Assembly (NCBI GenBank): GCA_963773635.1
Contig: CAVZBW010000005.1
Coordinates: forward strand, 2,914,001 to 2,978,000
Reading direction: 5' to 3'
Source of the DNA: CAVZBW01 sp963773635
Lineage (GTDB): Bacteria; Actinomycetota; Acidimicrobiia; Acidimicrobiales; RAAP-2
Length of the DNA stretch: 64,000 nt
The position numbers were made by a program, and so were the translations under genes. The notes below the pieces were generated by a model that worked only from the letters and a program-made list of their open reading frames with translations, was not told where the DNA came from and made no database searches. How positions within the stretch are numbered: the stretch's first letter is position 1; each line of letters opens with the position of its first letter. Below are positions 34,325 through 42,397 of this stretch, one piece after another.

Positions 34325-35455
34325 CTACTCCCGCAGGGCCGAGCGCACGACGGCGCCCACGGCATCGGTCTCCACGAGGAACCCGTCGTGGCCGACCGGG
34401 GACTCGATGGCGACGAGCTGCACGGCGTCCGGCAGGAGGGCCGCGAGCTCCTCCTGAAGCTCGAGCGGGTACAGGCGATCCGAGGACAGGCCCGCCACGC
34501 TCACCTCGGCGCGGACCCGCGCCAACGCCCTCTCGATCCCACCGCGTCCGCGACCGATGTCGTGGTGGTTCATCGCCTCGCTCAGCACGACGTAGGAGTT
34601 CGGGTCGAAGCGGGACAGCAGCTTGTCGCCATGGTGTTCGAGGTAGGACTCGATGGCGTAGCGGCCGCCCTTGAACGGGTCCTCCTCCCCCTGGGGAGTC
34701 CGTCCGAACCGAGTCGCGAGCTCCGCTGGGGACCGATAGCTCACCTGCCCGATGCCGCGCGCGATCGCCATGCCGCGCCTCGGGCCCTCTCCCGCGCCGG
34801 CCGAGTAGTAGTCGCCTCCGAGGTAGCCGGGGTCGGCCCTGATGGCGCGCACCTGGAGGGAGGACAGCGCGATCTGCTCGGCGGTCGAGGAGGCCCCCAC
34901 GGCGAGGACCACGGCCCGTCGGACGCGCTCGGGTTGGTCGACCAGCCACTCGAGCACGCGCATGCCACCCATGGACCCGCCGATCACCGCCGTCCAGCGC
35001 TCGATGCCGAGGCGGTCGGCCAACGCCACCTCCACCGCCACCTGGTCACGAATGGTGAGGATCGGGAAACGGGAGCCGTAGGCCCGGCCGTCGGGCGCGA
35101 GCGACGAGGGCCCGGTGGTGCCCTGGCAGCCACCGAGCACGTTGGGGCAGACCACGAAGAAGCGGTCGGTGTCGATCGCCGCCCCCGGCCCGATGATCGG
35201 GTCCCACCAACCGGCCGTCGGGTGCCCGGGACCCACCGGGCCCGCGGCGTGGGAGTCTCCGGTGAGCGCGTGCAGGACCAGGACGGCATTGGAGCGCCGA
35301 TGGTCGAGCGCGCCCCAGGTCTCGAACGCGACGTCCACGAACGGCAGCCACCCCCCGGCTTCGAGGGTGAGCCCCTCGGTCGCCACCCGCGCGAGTTGCC
35401 TCCGGCCCGGATCGTCCCCCGGACGCCAGTACCCGGGAGCGGCCGGCGGAGTCAA
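34325..35455 (-). CDS. metX: Homoserine O-acetyltransferase
   Basis: About 376 aa, alpha/beta-hydrolase-fold acyltransferase that makes O-acetylhomoserine from homoserine and acetyl-CoA. It has LHALTGDSHAAG, GCQGTTGPSS, the nucleophile elbow IGGSMGGM, the Asp segment LSSDRLYP and the His segment VGHDGFLVE. The TTG at 35455 shares four bases with the stop of the sulfhydrylase gene (TTGA), with AAGGG just upstream, so translation is coupled. Product feeds directly into the MetY-type enzyme encoded upstream. The longer open frame upstream is not coding. Confidence 0.95.
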   Translation of the reverse strand: MTPPAAPGYWRPGDDPGRRQLARVATEGLTLEAGGWLPFVDVAFETWGALDHRRSNAVLVLHALTGDSHAAGPVGPGHPTAGWWDPIIGPGAAIDTDRFFVVCPNVLGGCQGTTGPSSLAPDGRAYGSRFPILTIRDQVAVEVALADRLGIERWTAVIGGSMGGMRVLEWLVDQPERVRRAVVLAVGASSTAEQIALSSLQVRAIRADPGYLGGDYYSAGAGEGPRRGMAIARGIGQVSYRSPAELATRFGRTPQGEEDPFKGGRYAIESYLEHHGDKLLSRFDPNSYVVLSEAMNHHDIGRGRGGIERALARVRAEVSVAGLSSDRLYPLELQEELAALLPDAVQLVAIESPVGHDGFLVETDAVGAVVRSALRE

Positions 35456-36750
35456 GTGCCCTTGGCCGCCCGGAACCCGGCCTCGAGGTCGGCCAGGATG
35501 TCGTCGATCGTCTCGATGCCGACGCTCAGGCGCACCAGGTCCGGGGTCACGCCCGTGGTGAGCTGCTCCGCCTCGTTGAGCTGGGAGTGCGTGGTCGACG
35601 CCGGATGGATGGCCAGGCTGCGGACATCCCCGACGTTGGCCAGGTGACTGAACAGCTCGAGTCCCTCGATGAAGCGGCGGCCGGCCTCGATGCCGCCCTC
35701 GATGCCGAAGGCCAGGATGGCGCCGCCGCCCTTGGGGAGGTAGCGCTGCTGCCGCTCGTGCCACGGGCTGGACTCGAGGCCCGGGTAGGCCACCCAGCTC
35801 ACCTCGTCCCGGCGCTCGAGCCATTGCGCCACCTTGGTGGCGTTGTCCACGTGGCGCTCCATGCGCAGGCTCAGCGTCTCCAGCCCCTGGAGGAACAGGA
35901 ACGAATTGAGCGGTGCGATGGCCGGCCCGGTGTCCCGCAGGTACTGCAGGCGTGCCTTGAGCACGAAGCGCGCCGGAAAGAGTGCCTCGGGCAGCTGCGA
36001 GAAGACGAGCCCGTGGTAGCTCGGATCGGGCTCGGTGAAGTTGGGGAACCTCCCGCTCGCCTCGTAGGCGAAGGCCCCGCCGTCGACGATCACCCCCCCG
36101 ATGGACGTGCCGTGGCCCCCGATGAATTTGGTGGCCGAGTGCACCACGATGTCCGCGCCGTAGCTCAAGGGGCGGGCCAGGTAGGGAGTGGCCACCGTGT
36201 TGTCGACCACGAGCGGGATTCCGTGGGCGTGCGCCACGCCGGAGACCCCCTCAAAGTCGAGCACGTCGCCCTTGGGGTTGCCGAGCGTCTCTGCGAAGAA
36301 GGCCTTGGTGTTGTCGCGCACGGCGCGTTGCCACTGGTCCAGGTCGTCCGGCTCGTCGATGAAGGTGACCTCGATGCCCAGCTTGGGCAGCGTGTAGTGC
36401 AACAGGTTGTACGTTCCGCCGTACAGCGAAGCCGACGAGACCACGTGGCCCCCGTTCTCGGCCAGGTTCAACAGGGTGAGGGTCTCCGCGGCCTGCCCGC
36501 TGGCGGTCGCCAGCGCGGCCACCCCGCCCTCGAGCGAGGCGATGCGCTCCTCGAAGACGGCCTGCGTCGGGTTCATGATCCGGGTGTAGATGTTGCCGAG
36601 CTCCTCCAGCCCGAACAGCGCGGCGGCGTGCGCGGTGTCGCGGAACGTGTAGCTCGTCGTCTGGTAGATCGGAACCGCTCGGGCGCCGGTCGTCGGGTCG
36701 GGCGAGGCGCCGGCGTGAACCTGGCGGGTCTCGAAGCCCCAATCGGGCAT
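35452..36750 (-). CDS. metY: O-acetylhomoserine sulfhydrylase (PLP-dependent)
   Basis: A 432-aa Cys/Met-metabolism PLP enzyme. It has PIYQTTSYTFRDT, the long insertion typical of MetY (longer than the 390-aa MetB type), the PLP-lysine motif VHSATKFIGGHGTSIGG and LANVGDVRSLAIHPASTTH, diagnostic for O-acetylhomoserine sulfhydrylases. It makes homocysteine from O-acetylhomoserine and sulfide. ATG 36750 has AAGGAG five bases upstream. It heads an operon with metX and has its own promoter (36829-36857). Confidence 0.95.
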   Translation of the reverse strand: MPDWGFETRQVHAGASPDPTTGARAVPIYQTTSYTFRDTAHAAALFGLEELGNIYTRIMNPTQAVFEERIASLEGGVAALATASGQAAETLTLLNLAENGGHVVSSASLYGGTYNLLHYTLPKLGIEVTFIDEPDDLDQWQRAVRDNTKAFFAETLGNPKGDVLDFEGVSGVAHAHGIPLVVDNTVATPYLARPLSYGADIVVHSATKFIGGHGTSIGGVIVDGGAFAYEASGRFPNFTEPDPSYHGLVFSQLPEALFPARFVLKARLQYLRDTGPAIAPLNSFLFLQGLETLSLRMERHVDNATKVAQWLERRDEVSWVAYPGLESSPWHERQQRYLPKGGGAILAFGIEGGIEAGRRFIEGLELFSHLANVGDVRSLAIHPASTTHSQLNEAEQLTTGVTPDLVRLSVGIETIDDILADLEAGFRAAKGT

Positions 36751-36766
36751 GTGCACTCCTTGGTAA

Positions 36767-36790
36767 GGGGGACGCCCTGCTCGCGCCCCC
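36767..36790 (-). promoter_or_regulatory. Leader hairpin of metY-metX mRNA
   Basis: Minus-strand GGGGGCGC-GAGCAGG-GCGTCCCCC can form a strong stem ending five bases before the AAGGAG ribosome-binding site. It is not followed by a T-run. It could tune translation initiation. It does not match a SAM riboswitch that I can recognise. Confidence 0.3.
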
Positions 36791-36828
36791 GATTTCACGG
36801 TGTAGGCATACGGGCGATGAGTCCGGCA

Positions 36829-36857
36829 AGATTAACCCGATAAAGTCGACGATTCAA
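36829..36857 (-). promoter_or_regulatory. Sigma-70-type promoter for metY-metX
   Basis: On the minus strand TTGAAT (36852-36857) and TAATCT (36829-36834) are separated by exactly 17 bp, giving a predicted start about 70 bases before the metY ATG. This AT-richer island is unusual in the surrounding GC-rich DNA. Confidence 0.6.
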
Positions 36858-36908
36858 CTCGGGTTTTTCTCCCCTGGTCAGCCCCCGTCGGGCGGAGCGG
36901 CGGACGCC

Positions 36909-38072
36909 CTAGGCACCAGGCCTCGTGTCCAACGCCCGGGTCAGGTCGGCTACCAGGTCGTCGGCGTCCTCGAGACCAACCGAGAGCCGGAGCAGTGCAG
37001 GGTCCACGGAGAGGGCCGATCCGGCCACCGACGCGTGGGTCATCCGCCCGGGGTGCTCGATCAGCGACTCGACCGCCCCGAGGGATTCCGCGAGGGTGAA
37101 GATGGAGGTCGACGCGGCCACCTCGAGGGCGCGAGGCTCGCCTCCTCGCACCGTGAACGAGACCATTCCCCCAAACGAGCGCATCTGGCGGCGCGCCACG
37201 TCGTGACCCTCGTGCCCGGGCAACCCCGGGTAGTAGACGCGCTCCACGGACGGGTGGCCCTCGAGGGCTTCGGCGACCCGGCCGGCATTCTCGGCGTGCC
37301 GGTCCATCCGGACGGCGAGGGTCTTCACTCCGCGCAGGACGAGGAAGCAGTCGAAGGGCCCGGGCACCGCGCCGGTGGCGTTTTGTAGGAACCCGATTCG
37401 CTCGGCGATCCTGGCCTGGGAGGTGGCGACGAAGCCCCCGACCACGTCGCTGTGGCCGCCCAGGTACTTGGTCGTCGAGTGGACCACCACGTCGGCGCCG
37501 AGCGACAGGGGCCGCTGGAGGTAAGGGGTGGCAAAGGTGTTGTCCACCACCACGATGGCGTTGCGCTCGTGGGCGATCTCTGCCAGGGCGCCGATGTCGG
37601 CGATGCGCAAGTAGGGGTTGGACGGCGTCTCCACCCAGACGAGGCGAGTCTCCGGCCGCCACGAGGCGAGCACCTCGTCGCGGTCGCTGAGGGCCACCGG
37701 GCTCGAGTGCACGCCGACGGAAGCGTGGACCTGGGAGAGGAGCCGGTAGGTCCCTCCGTAGACGTCGTTGCCGATCAGGACGTGATCTCCCGGATCGAGC
37801 AGCCGCAGGATCGCGTCCTCGGCGGCGAGCCCGCTCGAGAAGGCGTGTCCGTGCGCCGCCCCCTCGAGCGTGGCCAGGCATGTCTCGAGGGCGGCGCGCG
37901 TCGGGTTGGCGGACCGGCTGTACTCGTAGCCCCGGTGCACGCCCACCTCCGAGTGGCGGAACGTGGTCGTCTGGTAGATGGGGGGCACCACCGCGCCGGT
38001 CGAGTCGTCCGGTGCTTGCCCGGCATGGATGGCGAGCGTCTCGAAGGCCAGCTCGTCGTCGACCTCGCCCAT
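36909..38072 (-). CDS. metB: Cystathionine gamma-synthase/gamma-lyase
   Basis: A 387-aa Cys/Met-metabolism PLP enzyme. It has FETLAIHAGQAPDDSTGAVV, VVPPIYQTTTF, YEYSRSANPTR, GDVVVHSTTKYLGGHSDVVGG-type PLP-lysine motif (VVVHSTTKYLGGHSDVV) and SLGAVESLIEHPGRMTHAS. Actinobacterial enzymes of this type are annotated MetB but often also cleave cystathionine. The gene starts two bases after the CBS stop, so the pair forms a transsulfuration unit: CBS makes cystathionine and this enzyme either makes or splits it. The direction cannot be told from sequence. Confidence 0.92.
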   Translation of the reverse strand: MGEVDDELAFETLAIHAGQAPDDSTGAVVPPIYQTTTFRHSEVGVHRGYEYSRSANPTRAALETCLATLEGAAHGHAFSSGLAAEDAILRLLDPGDHVLIGNDVYGGTYRLLSQVHASVGVHSSPVALSDRDEVLASWRPETRLVWVETPSNPYLRIADIGALAEIAHERNAIVVVDNTFATPYLQRPLSLGADVVVHSTTKYLGGHSDVVGGFVATSQARIAERIGFLQNATGAVPGPFDCFLVLRGVKTLAVRMDRHAENAGRVAEALEGHPSVERVYYPGLPGHEGHDVARRQMRSFGGMVSFTVRGGEPRALEVAASTSIFTLAESLGAVESLIEHPGRMTHASVAGSALSVDPALLRLSVGLEDADDLVADLTRALDTRPGA

Positions 38073-38074
38073 CG

Positions 38075-39730
38075 TCAGCCACGCTCCAGGAACGCGAGCA
38101 GGTCCGAGCGCGTCAGGACCCCCACCGGACGGCCTCCGTCGAGCACGAGCACGGCGGGGAAGGCGTGCAGGCGGTCGGCCACGCGGTCGACACTTTCGCC
38201 CTGACCCACCGTGGGCATGGGCGGCTCCATGATCGAGCTCACCGGCAGGTCGAAGATCTCCGGGTGGTGCAGGGTCTGTTCGAGGAGGAGGCGGTCCGTC
38301 ACCGCGCCCACGACCTCGGCCAGCGCCAAGGGGGGCTCGGCCTGGACGACGGGAACCTGGGAGACGCCGTACTCCTCGAGGACCGCGGCCGCCGCCCGGA
38401 CCGTCTCCGAGGGATGGACGTGGACGAGCGGGGGAAGCCGGCGCCCCTTCGCGGCCAGGATGGTGGCGGCGGTCTGACCGGCCGCCCGGACGAACCCGTG
38501 GTCGGCCATCCATGCGTCGTCGTAGAGCTTGGAGAGGTACCCGCGACCGGAGTCCGGGACGAGGACCACGATCACGTCGTCGGGGCCGAGCGTCTTGCCG
38601 ACCTCGAGGGCCGCCCACACCGCGGTACCGGTCGAGCCACCGACGAGGATCCCCTCCTGCCTCGTCACCCGGCGGGCCGTGAGGAAGGAGTCTCGATCGG
38701 AGACGGCGACCACGCGATCGACGACGTCGGGGTCGTAGGTGCTCGGCCAGAAGTCCTCGCCGATCCCTTCGACCAGGTACGGCCGTCCGCCGCCGCCGGA
38801 GTAGATGGAACCCTCCGGGTCGGCCGCGATCACCTGGACCTCTGGATTTTGTGCCTTGAGGTAGCGCCCGACGCCGGAGATGGTCCCCCCGGTCCCGACC
38901 CCTGCGACGAAGTGAGTGATCCGGCCGGCGGTCTGGCGCCAGATCTCGGGTCCCGTGGACCTCTCGTGGGCGGCCGGGTTCGCGGGGTTGCCGTACTGGT
39001 TGGGCTGGAAGGCACCGGGCGTCGACTCGGTGATCCGGTTGGCCACCGAGTAGTAGGAGTCGGGGTGATCGGGTGGCACCGCAGTCGGGCAGATCACCAC
39101 CTCGGCACCGAAGGCGCGCAGGAGCTGCCGCTTCTCGTGGCCGATCTTGTCCGGCATCGTGAAGATGCACCGATAGCCGCGCTGGGCGGCCACCATGGCG
39201 AGGGCCACCCCCGTGTTGCCCGAGGTGGGCTCGACGATCGTCGCGCCCCGGCCGAGCAGGCCCGCGGACTCTGCGGCGTCGATCATGGCGAGGGCCGGGC
39301 GATCCTTGACGCTGCCTCCCGGGTTGAGGTACTCGAGCTTCGCGAGGAGGTGGCACGAGAGGTCGCGCCCGACCCGGTCGAGGCGCACCAACGGGGTGTT
39401 GCCGACCAGGTCGATGGCGCTGTCGACCACGTCCATCGGCGATCCGGGATCGGTCGCCGGCTCCACCGCGACACCGGCGGGGGGAGCGACGGGGCCATCG
39501 GTGTACAGCACGGTGGGGAAGCCGGCGTCGTGCACGTCGCGGGCGATCTCCACGGACAGCGGGGAATTGCCGACGACACCGACCAGGCCGGGGATGATCC
39601 CCCGCAACTCGCCGATCAGCGCCGGCGACGTCGACCGGGCGGGCACCTTCACGATGCGTCGGGCTCGAGCCGCCAGGCGGCGCGGTGCCTCGTCCGGCTC
39701 GACCACCAGGAGCACGTCGATCCTCGACAT
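38075..39730 (-). CDS. cbs: Cystathionine beta-synthase with atypical N-terminal extension
   Basis: 551 aa, about 90 longer than usual actinobacterial CBS. Residues 1-98 (MSRIDVLLVVEPDEAPRRLA onward) form an extra alpha/beta-looking region. Catalytic homology begins at DSAIDLVGNTPLVRL, with PLP-lysine motif NPGGSVKDRPA, SGNTGVALA and GVGTGGTISG. The C-terminus has two CBS (Bateman) motifs, one at VHPSETVRAAAAVLEEYGVS and one ending VGVLTRSDLLAFLERG. The ATG at 39730 has GGAGC eight bases upstream, whereas the internal Met before the catalytic domain has none, so the extension looks genuine. The enzyme condenses serine (or its acetyl ester) with homocysteine; Bateman domains suggest adenosyl-ligand control. 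Confidence 0.9.
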   Translation of the reverse strand: MSRIDVLLVVEPDEAPRRLAARARRIVKVPARSTSPALIGELRGIIPGLVGVVGNSPLSVEIARDVHDAGFPTVLYTDGPVAPPAGVAVEPATDPGSPMDVVDSAIDLVGNTPLVRLDRVGRDLSCHLLAKLEYLNPGGSVKDRPALAMIDAAESAGLLGRGATIVEPTSGNTGVALAMVAAQRGYRCIFTMPDKIGHEKRQLLRAFGAEVVICPTAVPPDHPDSYYSVANRITESTPGAFQPNQYGNPANPAAHERSTGPEIWRQTAGRITHFVAGVGTGGTISGVGRYLKAQNPEVQVIAADPEGSIYSGGGGRPYLVEGIGEDFWPSTYDPDVVDRVVAVSDRDSFLTARRVTRQEGILVGGSTGTAVWAALEVGKTLGPDDVIVVLVPDSGRGYLSKLYDDAWMADHGFVRAAGQTAATILAAKGRRLPPLVHVHPSETVRAAAAVLEEYGVSQVPVVQAEPPLALAEVVGAVTDRLLLEQTLHHPEIFDLPVSSIMEPPMPTVGQGESVDRVADRLHAFPAVLVLDGGRPVGVLTRSDLLAFLERG

Positions 39731-39795
39731 GGTGTCAGCTCCGACCGCTCGAAGGAGATCGATCCATGGCCCGGGTCAGCACGAGTCGGCGAGCG

Positions 39796-40824
39796 CTACG
39801 GCGCCGTCGTGGTCGTCGTAGTCGAGGTCGTGGTCGTCGTGCTCGAGGTCGAGGTCGTGGTCGTCGACCCCGTCGTGGTGGTGCGCGGCACCGTCGTGGT
39901 GGTGCGCGGCACCGTAGTGGTCGATCGGGGCGTGGTGGTCGTCGTCGACGTGGGTGCCGACGTCGTGGGGGTGACCGGCGTGGAGCTGCCGAGCGGCGAG
40001 ATGACCGCGAAGCCCTCGACGAAAGCCTCCGCGTCGTTGGGTGGATTGGTCGCCGTGCTCGAGCAATTGACCTGGTTCAGGTTGATCCCGGCGAGCGAGG
40101 TGGCCTGGGGCGCGTCGATGGGACCGCGCGGCTTCTTGCCGACGCACGTGGGCACGTTCAAGTTTCCCTCTGGCGAGCCCCCGCCCGACTTGGGCGCCAG
40201 CAGGGCGTCGCGGTTCTTTTGCACCCAAGTGGTCAGCTGCTGGGCCCCCTGGCTGAAATTCGGCCCGACGCCGTCATCGACCCCCTGGCTCACGGCGAGG
40301 GCCGGGATGCCCCTCTGGAGCGCGGCGCGAGCTGCGCCCACGGTCCCCGAAACGTTGGCCAGAGGCCCGACGTTCTCCCCGTAGTTGATTCCCGAGACCA
40401 CCAGGTTGGGTCGGGTCGAGACTCCCTGGTCGTCGATCGCCCAGACGATGGTGTCCACCGGAAATCCCGCGACCGCCTTGGCCGCGTAGCCGCTGGCGGT
40501 GGTGGCGTCGGTCACGGTCAGATTGCCACTGGTCTGCTCGCTGCCGGTGCCGCTCTCGTTGGTCGCCGGCGCCACTACCGTCACCTGTGTTCCCGGCAGC
40601 TTCCTCAAGGCCTGTACGGCCGCGTCGATTCCGGGAGCCCCGACGCCGTCGTCGTTGGTCACGAGGACGTGCAGCGTGCCGGCCGTCTGCGCGGTGGTCG
40701 ACGTGCTCGAGCTGCTCGAGGTCCCTGAGCTGCATGCGGCGACGGCGACGGCGACGGCGACGAGTATGCCGAGCCGTGTGATCCCACGTCCCCGCCACGA
40801 CGCTGGATGGAGGATCTCGATCAT
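39796..40824 (-). CDS. Exported SurE-like 5'-nucleotidase lipoprotein with Thr-rich tail
   Basis: About 342 aa. The N-terminus has a basic stretch, a hydrophobic segment and lipobox VAAC (Cys31), so it is a predicted lipoprotein on the outer face of the membrane. The SurE fold follows: LVTNDDGVGAPGIDA (metal Asp pair), VVAPATNESGTGS, VSGINYGENVG and SGTVGAARAAL. The last 55 or so residues are almost only Thr/Ser/Pro, like a wall-spanning or glycosylated stalk. Known SurE proteins are cytosolic nucleoside-monophosphate phosphatases, so an anchored copy suggests extracellular nucleotide scavenging. ATG 40824 is preferred to GTG 40845. Confidence 0.87.
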   Translation of the reverse strand: MIEILHPASWRGRGITRLGILVAVAVAVAACSSGTSSSSSTSTTAQTAGTLHVLVTNDDGVGAPGIDAAVQALRKLPGTQVTVVAPATNESGTGSEQTSGNLTVTDATTASGYAAKAVAGFPVDTIVWAIDDQGVSTRPNLVVSGINYGENVGPLANVSGTVGAARAALQRGIPALAVSQGVDDGVGPNFSQGAQQLTTWVQKNRDALLAPKSGGGSPEGNLNVPTCVGKKPRGPIDAPQATSLAGINLNQVNCSSTATNPPNDAEAFVEGFAVISPLGSSTPVTPTTSAPTSTTTTTPRSTTTVPRTTTTVPRTTTTGSTTTTSTSSTTTTTSTTTTTTAP

Positions 40825-40869
40825 CAAACCCCCGCCGGTGGCCACGATGGTGCCGGCATTATGTCATGG

Positions 40870-40942
40870 GGTGGGCGCTCCGGCCCGGTGTGGTGGGCGC
40901 TCCGGCCCGATGTGGTGGGCGCGGTGGTGGGCGCGGTGGTGG
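40870..40942. repeat. 22-bp tandem repeat in spacer
   Basis: GGTGGGCGCTCCGGCCC recurs at 40870 and 40892, and its first part at 40914, giving a 22-bp period, then degenerates into GGTGGGCGC units. It lies between the SurE-like gene and the secreted protein gene; the rest of this spacer shows only a possible TAATAT -10 element at 41009. Confidence 0.75.
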
Positions 40943-41072
40943 CCGGCTGCGATGTCCCGGAATTCGCGGAGCACCCAAGGAGCACTCGATCCGCCTCTCA
41001 GGGAACCGTAATATCTGATGGGAGCCGGGGACCGGCGTCGCGTCGGGTTGCTCCCCGGTTGAGGGGAGAACC

Positions 41073-41618
41073 ATGATGCGACTCATTAAGGCCCTGCTGG
41101 GCCTCGGTGTGCTGCTCGGCAGCCTGGCGTTCGGAGGCGCGGCATTCGCGCAGTCGGGCACCAGCGGCCCCGTCAAGGTGTGGGGTGTCGTCAACAGCAG
41201 CAGCGGCAACAAGCCGACCCCCGTGTTGGTCACCGGCGTGATCGGCGACGTGGGCACCGTCCAGAACGTCAACTCGTCGGGGAAGCCCGACGGCAAGGGG
41301 AGCTACTTCAAGCTGACACTGCGCAAGGGCTCGCTCACACTCAATGGGACCCAGTTCAACGCCGCACTCAACGCGGCGGGAAACCCACCCGCGGACTACA
41401 ACTCGACAACCTGCACCGGATCGTTCAGCGCGGGGCCGGCCGCGGCTCCGGTCGTCAGCGGCACCGGGGCGTATGCCGGGATCAGCGGCTCGGTGGATCT
41501 CACCGCCCAGCTCGCGGTCCTGCTCCCCAAGACCAAGGTCGGAGCCTGCAACACGAACAGCGCCAGCCCCCTGGGGTTTTGGGGTGTCGTGACGGGCCAG
41601 GGGAACGTCAGCTACTAA
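41073..41618 (+). CDS. Secreted protein of unknown function
   Basis: A 181-aa protein with a clear Sec signal peptide (MMRLIKALLGLGVLLGSLAF, then GGAAFA, cleavage before Gln at about residue 27). The mature part is Gly/Ser/Thr/Asn rich, predicted beta-rich, with two Cys (TTCTG and KVGACNT) that could form a disulfide. No known domain is recognised. The ATG follows GAGGGGAG by five bases; a TAATAT box lies about 60 bases upstream. It is convergent with the unknown paralogue pair. Probably a surface or extracellular protein. Confidence 0.8.
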   Translation: MMRLIKALLGLGVLLGSLAFGGAAFAQSGTSGPVKVWGVVNSSSGNKPTPVLVTGVIGDVGTVQNVNSSGKPDGKGSYFKLTLRKGSLTLNGTQFNAALNAAGNPPADYNSTTCTGSFSAGPAAAPVVSGTGAYAGISGSVDLTAQLAVLLPKTKVGACNTNSASPLGFWGVVTGQGNVSY

Positions 41619-41622
41619 GCGG

Positions 41623-42333
41623 CTACCAGAGGGGTGACCAGCTGGACGTGCGCAGGAGCTTGCTCTCCCACTGGTCGCGCAGCTCGAGCCCCTTGATCAT
41701 GTAGGAGCCCGGCCAGCTGTCGGCGTCGTGGTACTCCTCCTTGGTGGTCAGGAGGCCGCCGAGGATCGAGAAGTTCATGATCTTCTGCATCAAGATGGCC
41801 TCCGGGCGGATGCCCGAGCCATGGGCCACCTGGAAGCAGGCCTGGATGTCGAGCAGCTTCCTGTCGGGAGGCGTCCGCCGCATGTGCTGCCAGTAGTCGT
41901 GGTCCCACAGCTCGATGTACTCGTCCAGGGGGGCATCGGGCCAACCGGTGTCCTCCATGTACAGCGAGAGGTCGTGCTCGCGCCCGTCGATGGCCACCTC
42001 GCCGAGGTCCACCTCTTGTATCGCGGACCAGTACACCGGCAGGAGGAGCTTTCCCGTGACCTCGTAGCGACAGGTGTCGAGCCGGGAGGCCAGATCGCTC
42101 AGATCTCCGGCGAGCATCCGGTGCCCCAGGGTCTCCCAGGCGGCACCGTTGGAGAGGGCCGTGATCGTGACCACCTGATAGGCGGGACCGCTCCCCATCG
42201 CGTGGTTGAGGTACCACAGGAGCCGGGCGTCGTCGGAGCGGCCCAAGGCCCCCATCCACTCGTTCCGGTAGACGTCCTCAAAGGTCGAGGCGTGCCGGCC
42301 GATCAATTTGTGCACCTCGTGCATCAGGAGCAT
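41623..42333 (-). CDS. Unknown-family protein, paralogue A of a tandem pair
   Basis: A 236-aa soluble protein without signal or membrane segments. It opens MLLMHEVHKLIGRHASTFED and has DDARLLWYLNHAMGSGPAY, then VVTITALSNGAAWETLGHRM, MYMEDTGWPD-like LYMEDTGWPD, and ends LELRDQWESKLLRTSSWSPLW. The strand-helix pattern in the first 100 residues resembles a dimeric alpha-beta barrel (NIPSNAP/ABM-like), but I cannot name the family. It is homologous throughout to the protein at 42398-43099. The pair sits divergent to the acyltransferase/cNMP fusion gene. Confidence 0.8.
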   Translation of the reverse strand: MLLMHEVHKLIGRHASTFEDVYRNEWMGALGRSDDARLLWYLNHAMGSGPAYQVVTITALSNGAAWETLGHRMLAGDLSDLASRLDTCRYEVTGKLLLPVYWSAIQEVDLGEVAIDGREHDLSLYMEDTGWPDAPLDEYIELWDHDYWQHMRRTPPDRKLLDIQACFQVAHGSGIRPEAILMQKIMNFSILGGLLTTKEEYHDADSWPGSYMIKGLELRDQWESKLLRTSSWSPLW

Positions 42334-42397
42334 GTCGAGCGCCTCACTTGCTGGGGTAGACGTCGGGGCGGTGCCCCGTCGTTGGAGCGGTGACCCG

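Noticed and set aside
36751..36860. SAM riboswitch before metY-metX
   Set aside because: The leader is only about 70 nt after the predicted start and I see one simple hairpin, not the multi-stem core of a SAM aptamer.
36842..36870. Rho-independent terminator (run of T at 36863)
   Set aside because: T-run is on the plus strand, where no gene ends; on the minus strand it is an A-run and the promoter lies here.
39796..39960. CRISPR-like or minisatellite array in the Thr-rich tail
   Set aside because: Repetition is explained by Thr/Pro codons of the SurE-like stalk; there are no spacer-repeat units.
37880..40384. Plus-strand open frame of 834 codons across metB, cbs and the SurE-like gene
   Set aside because: Antisense to three genes with clear motifs; no domain of its own and Val-rich tail comes from the Thr-rich SurE stalk.
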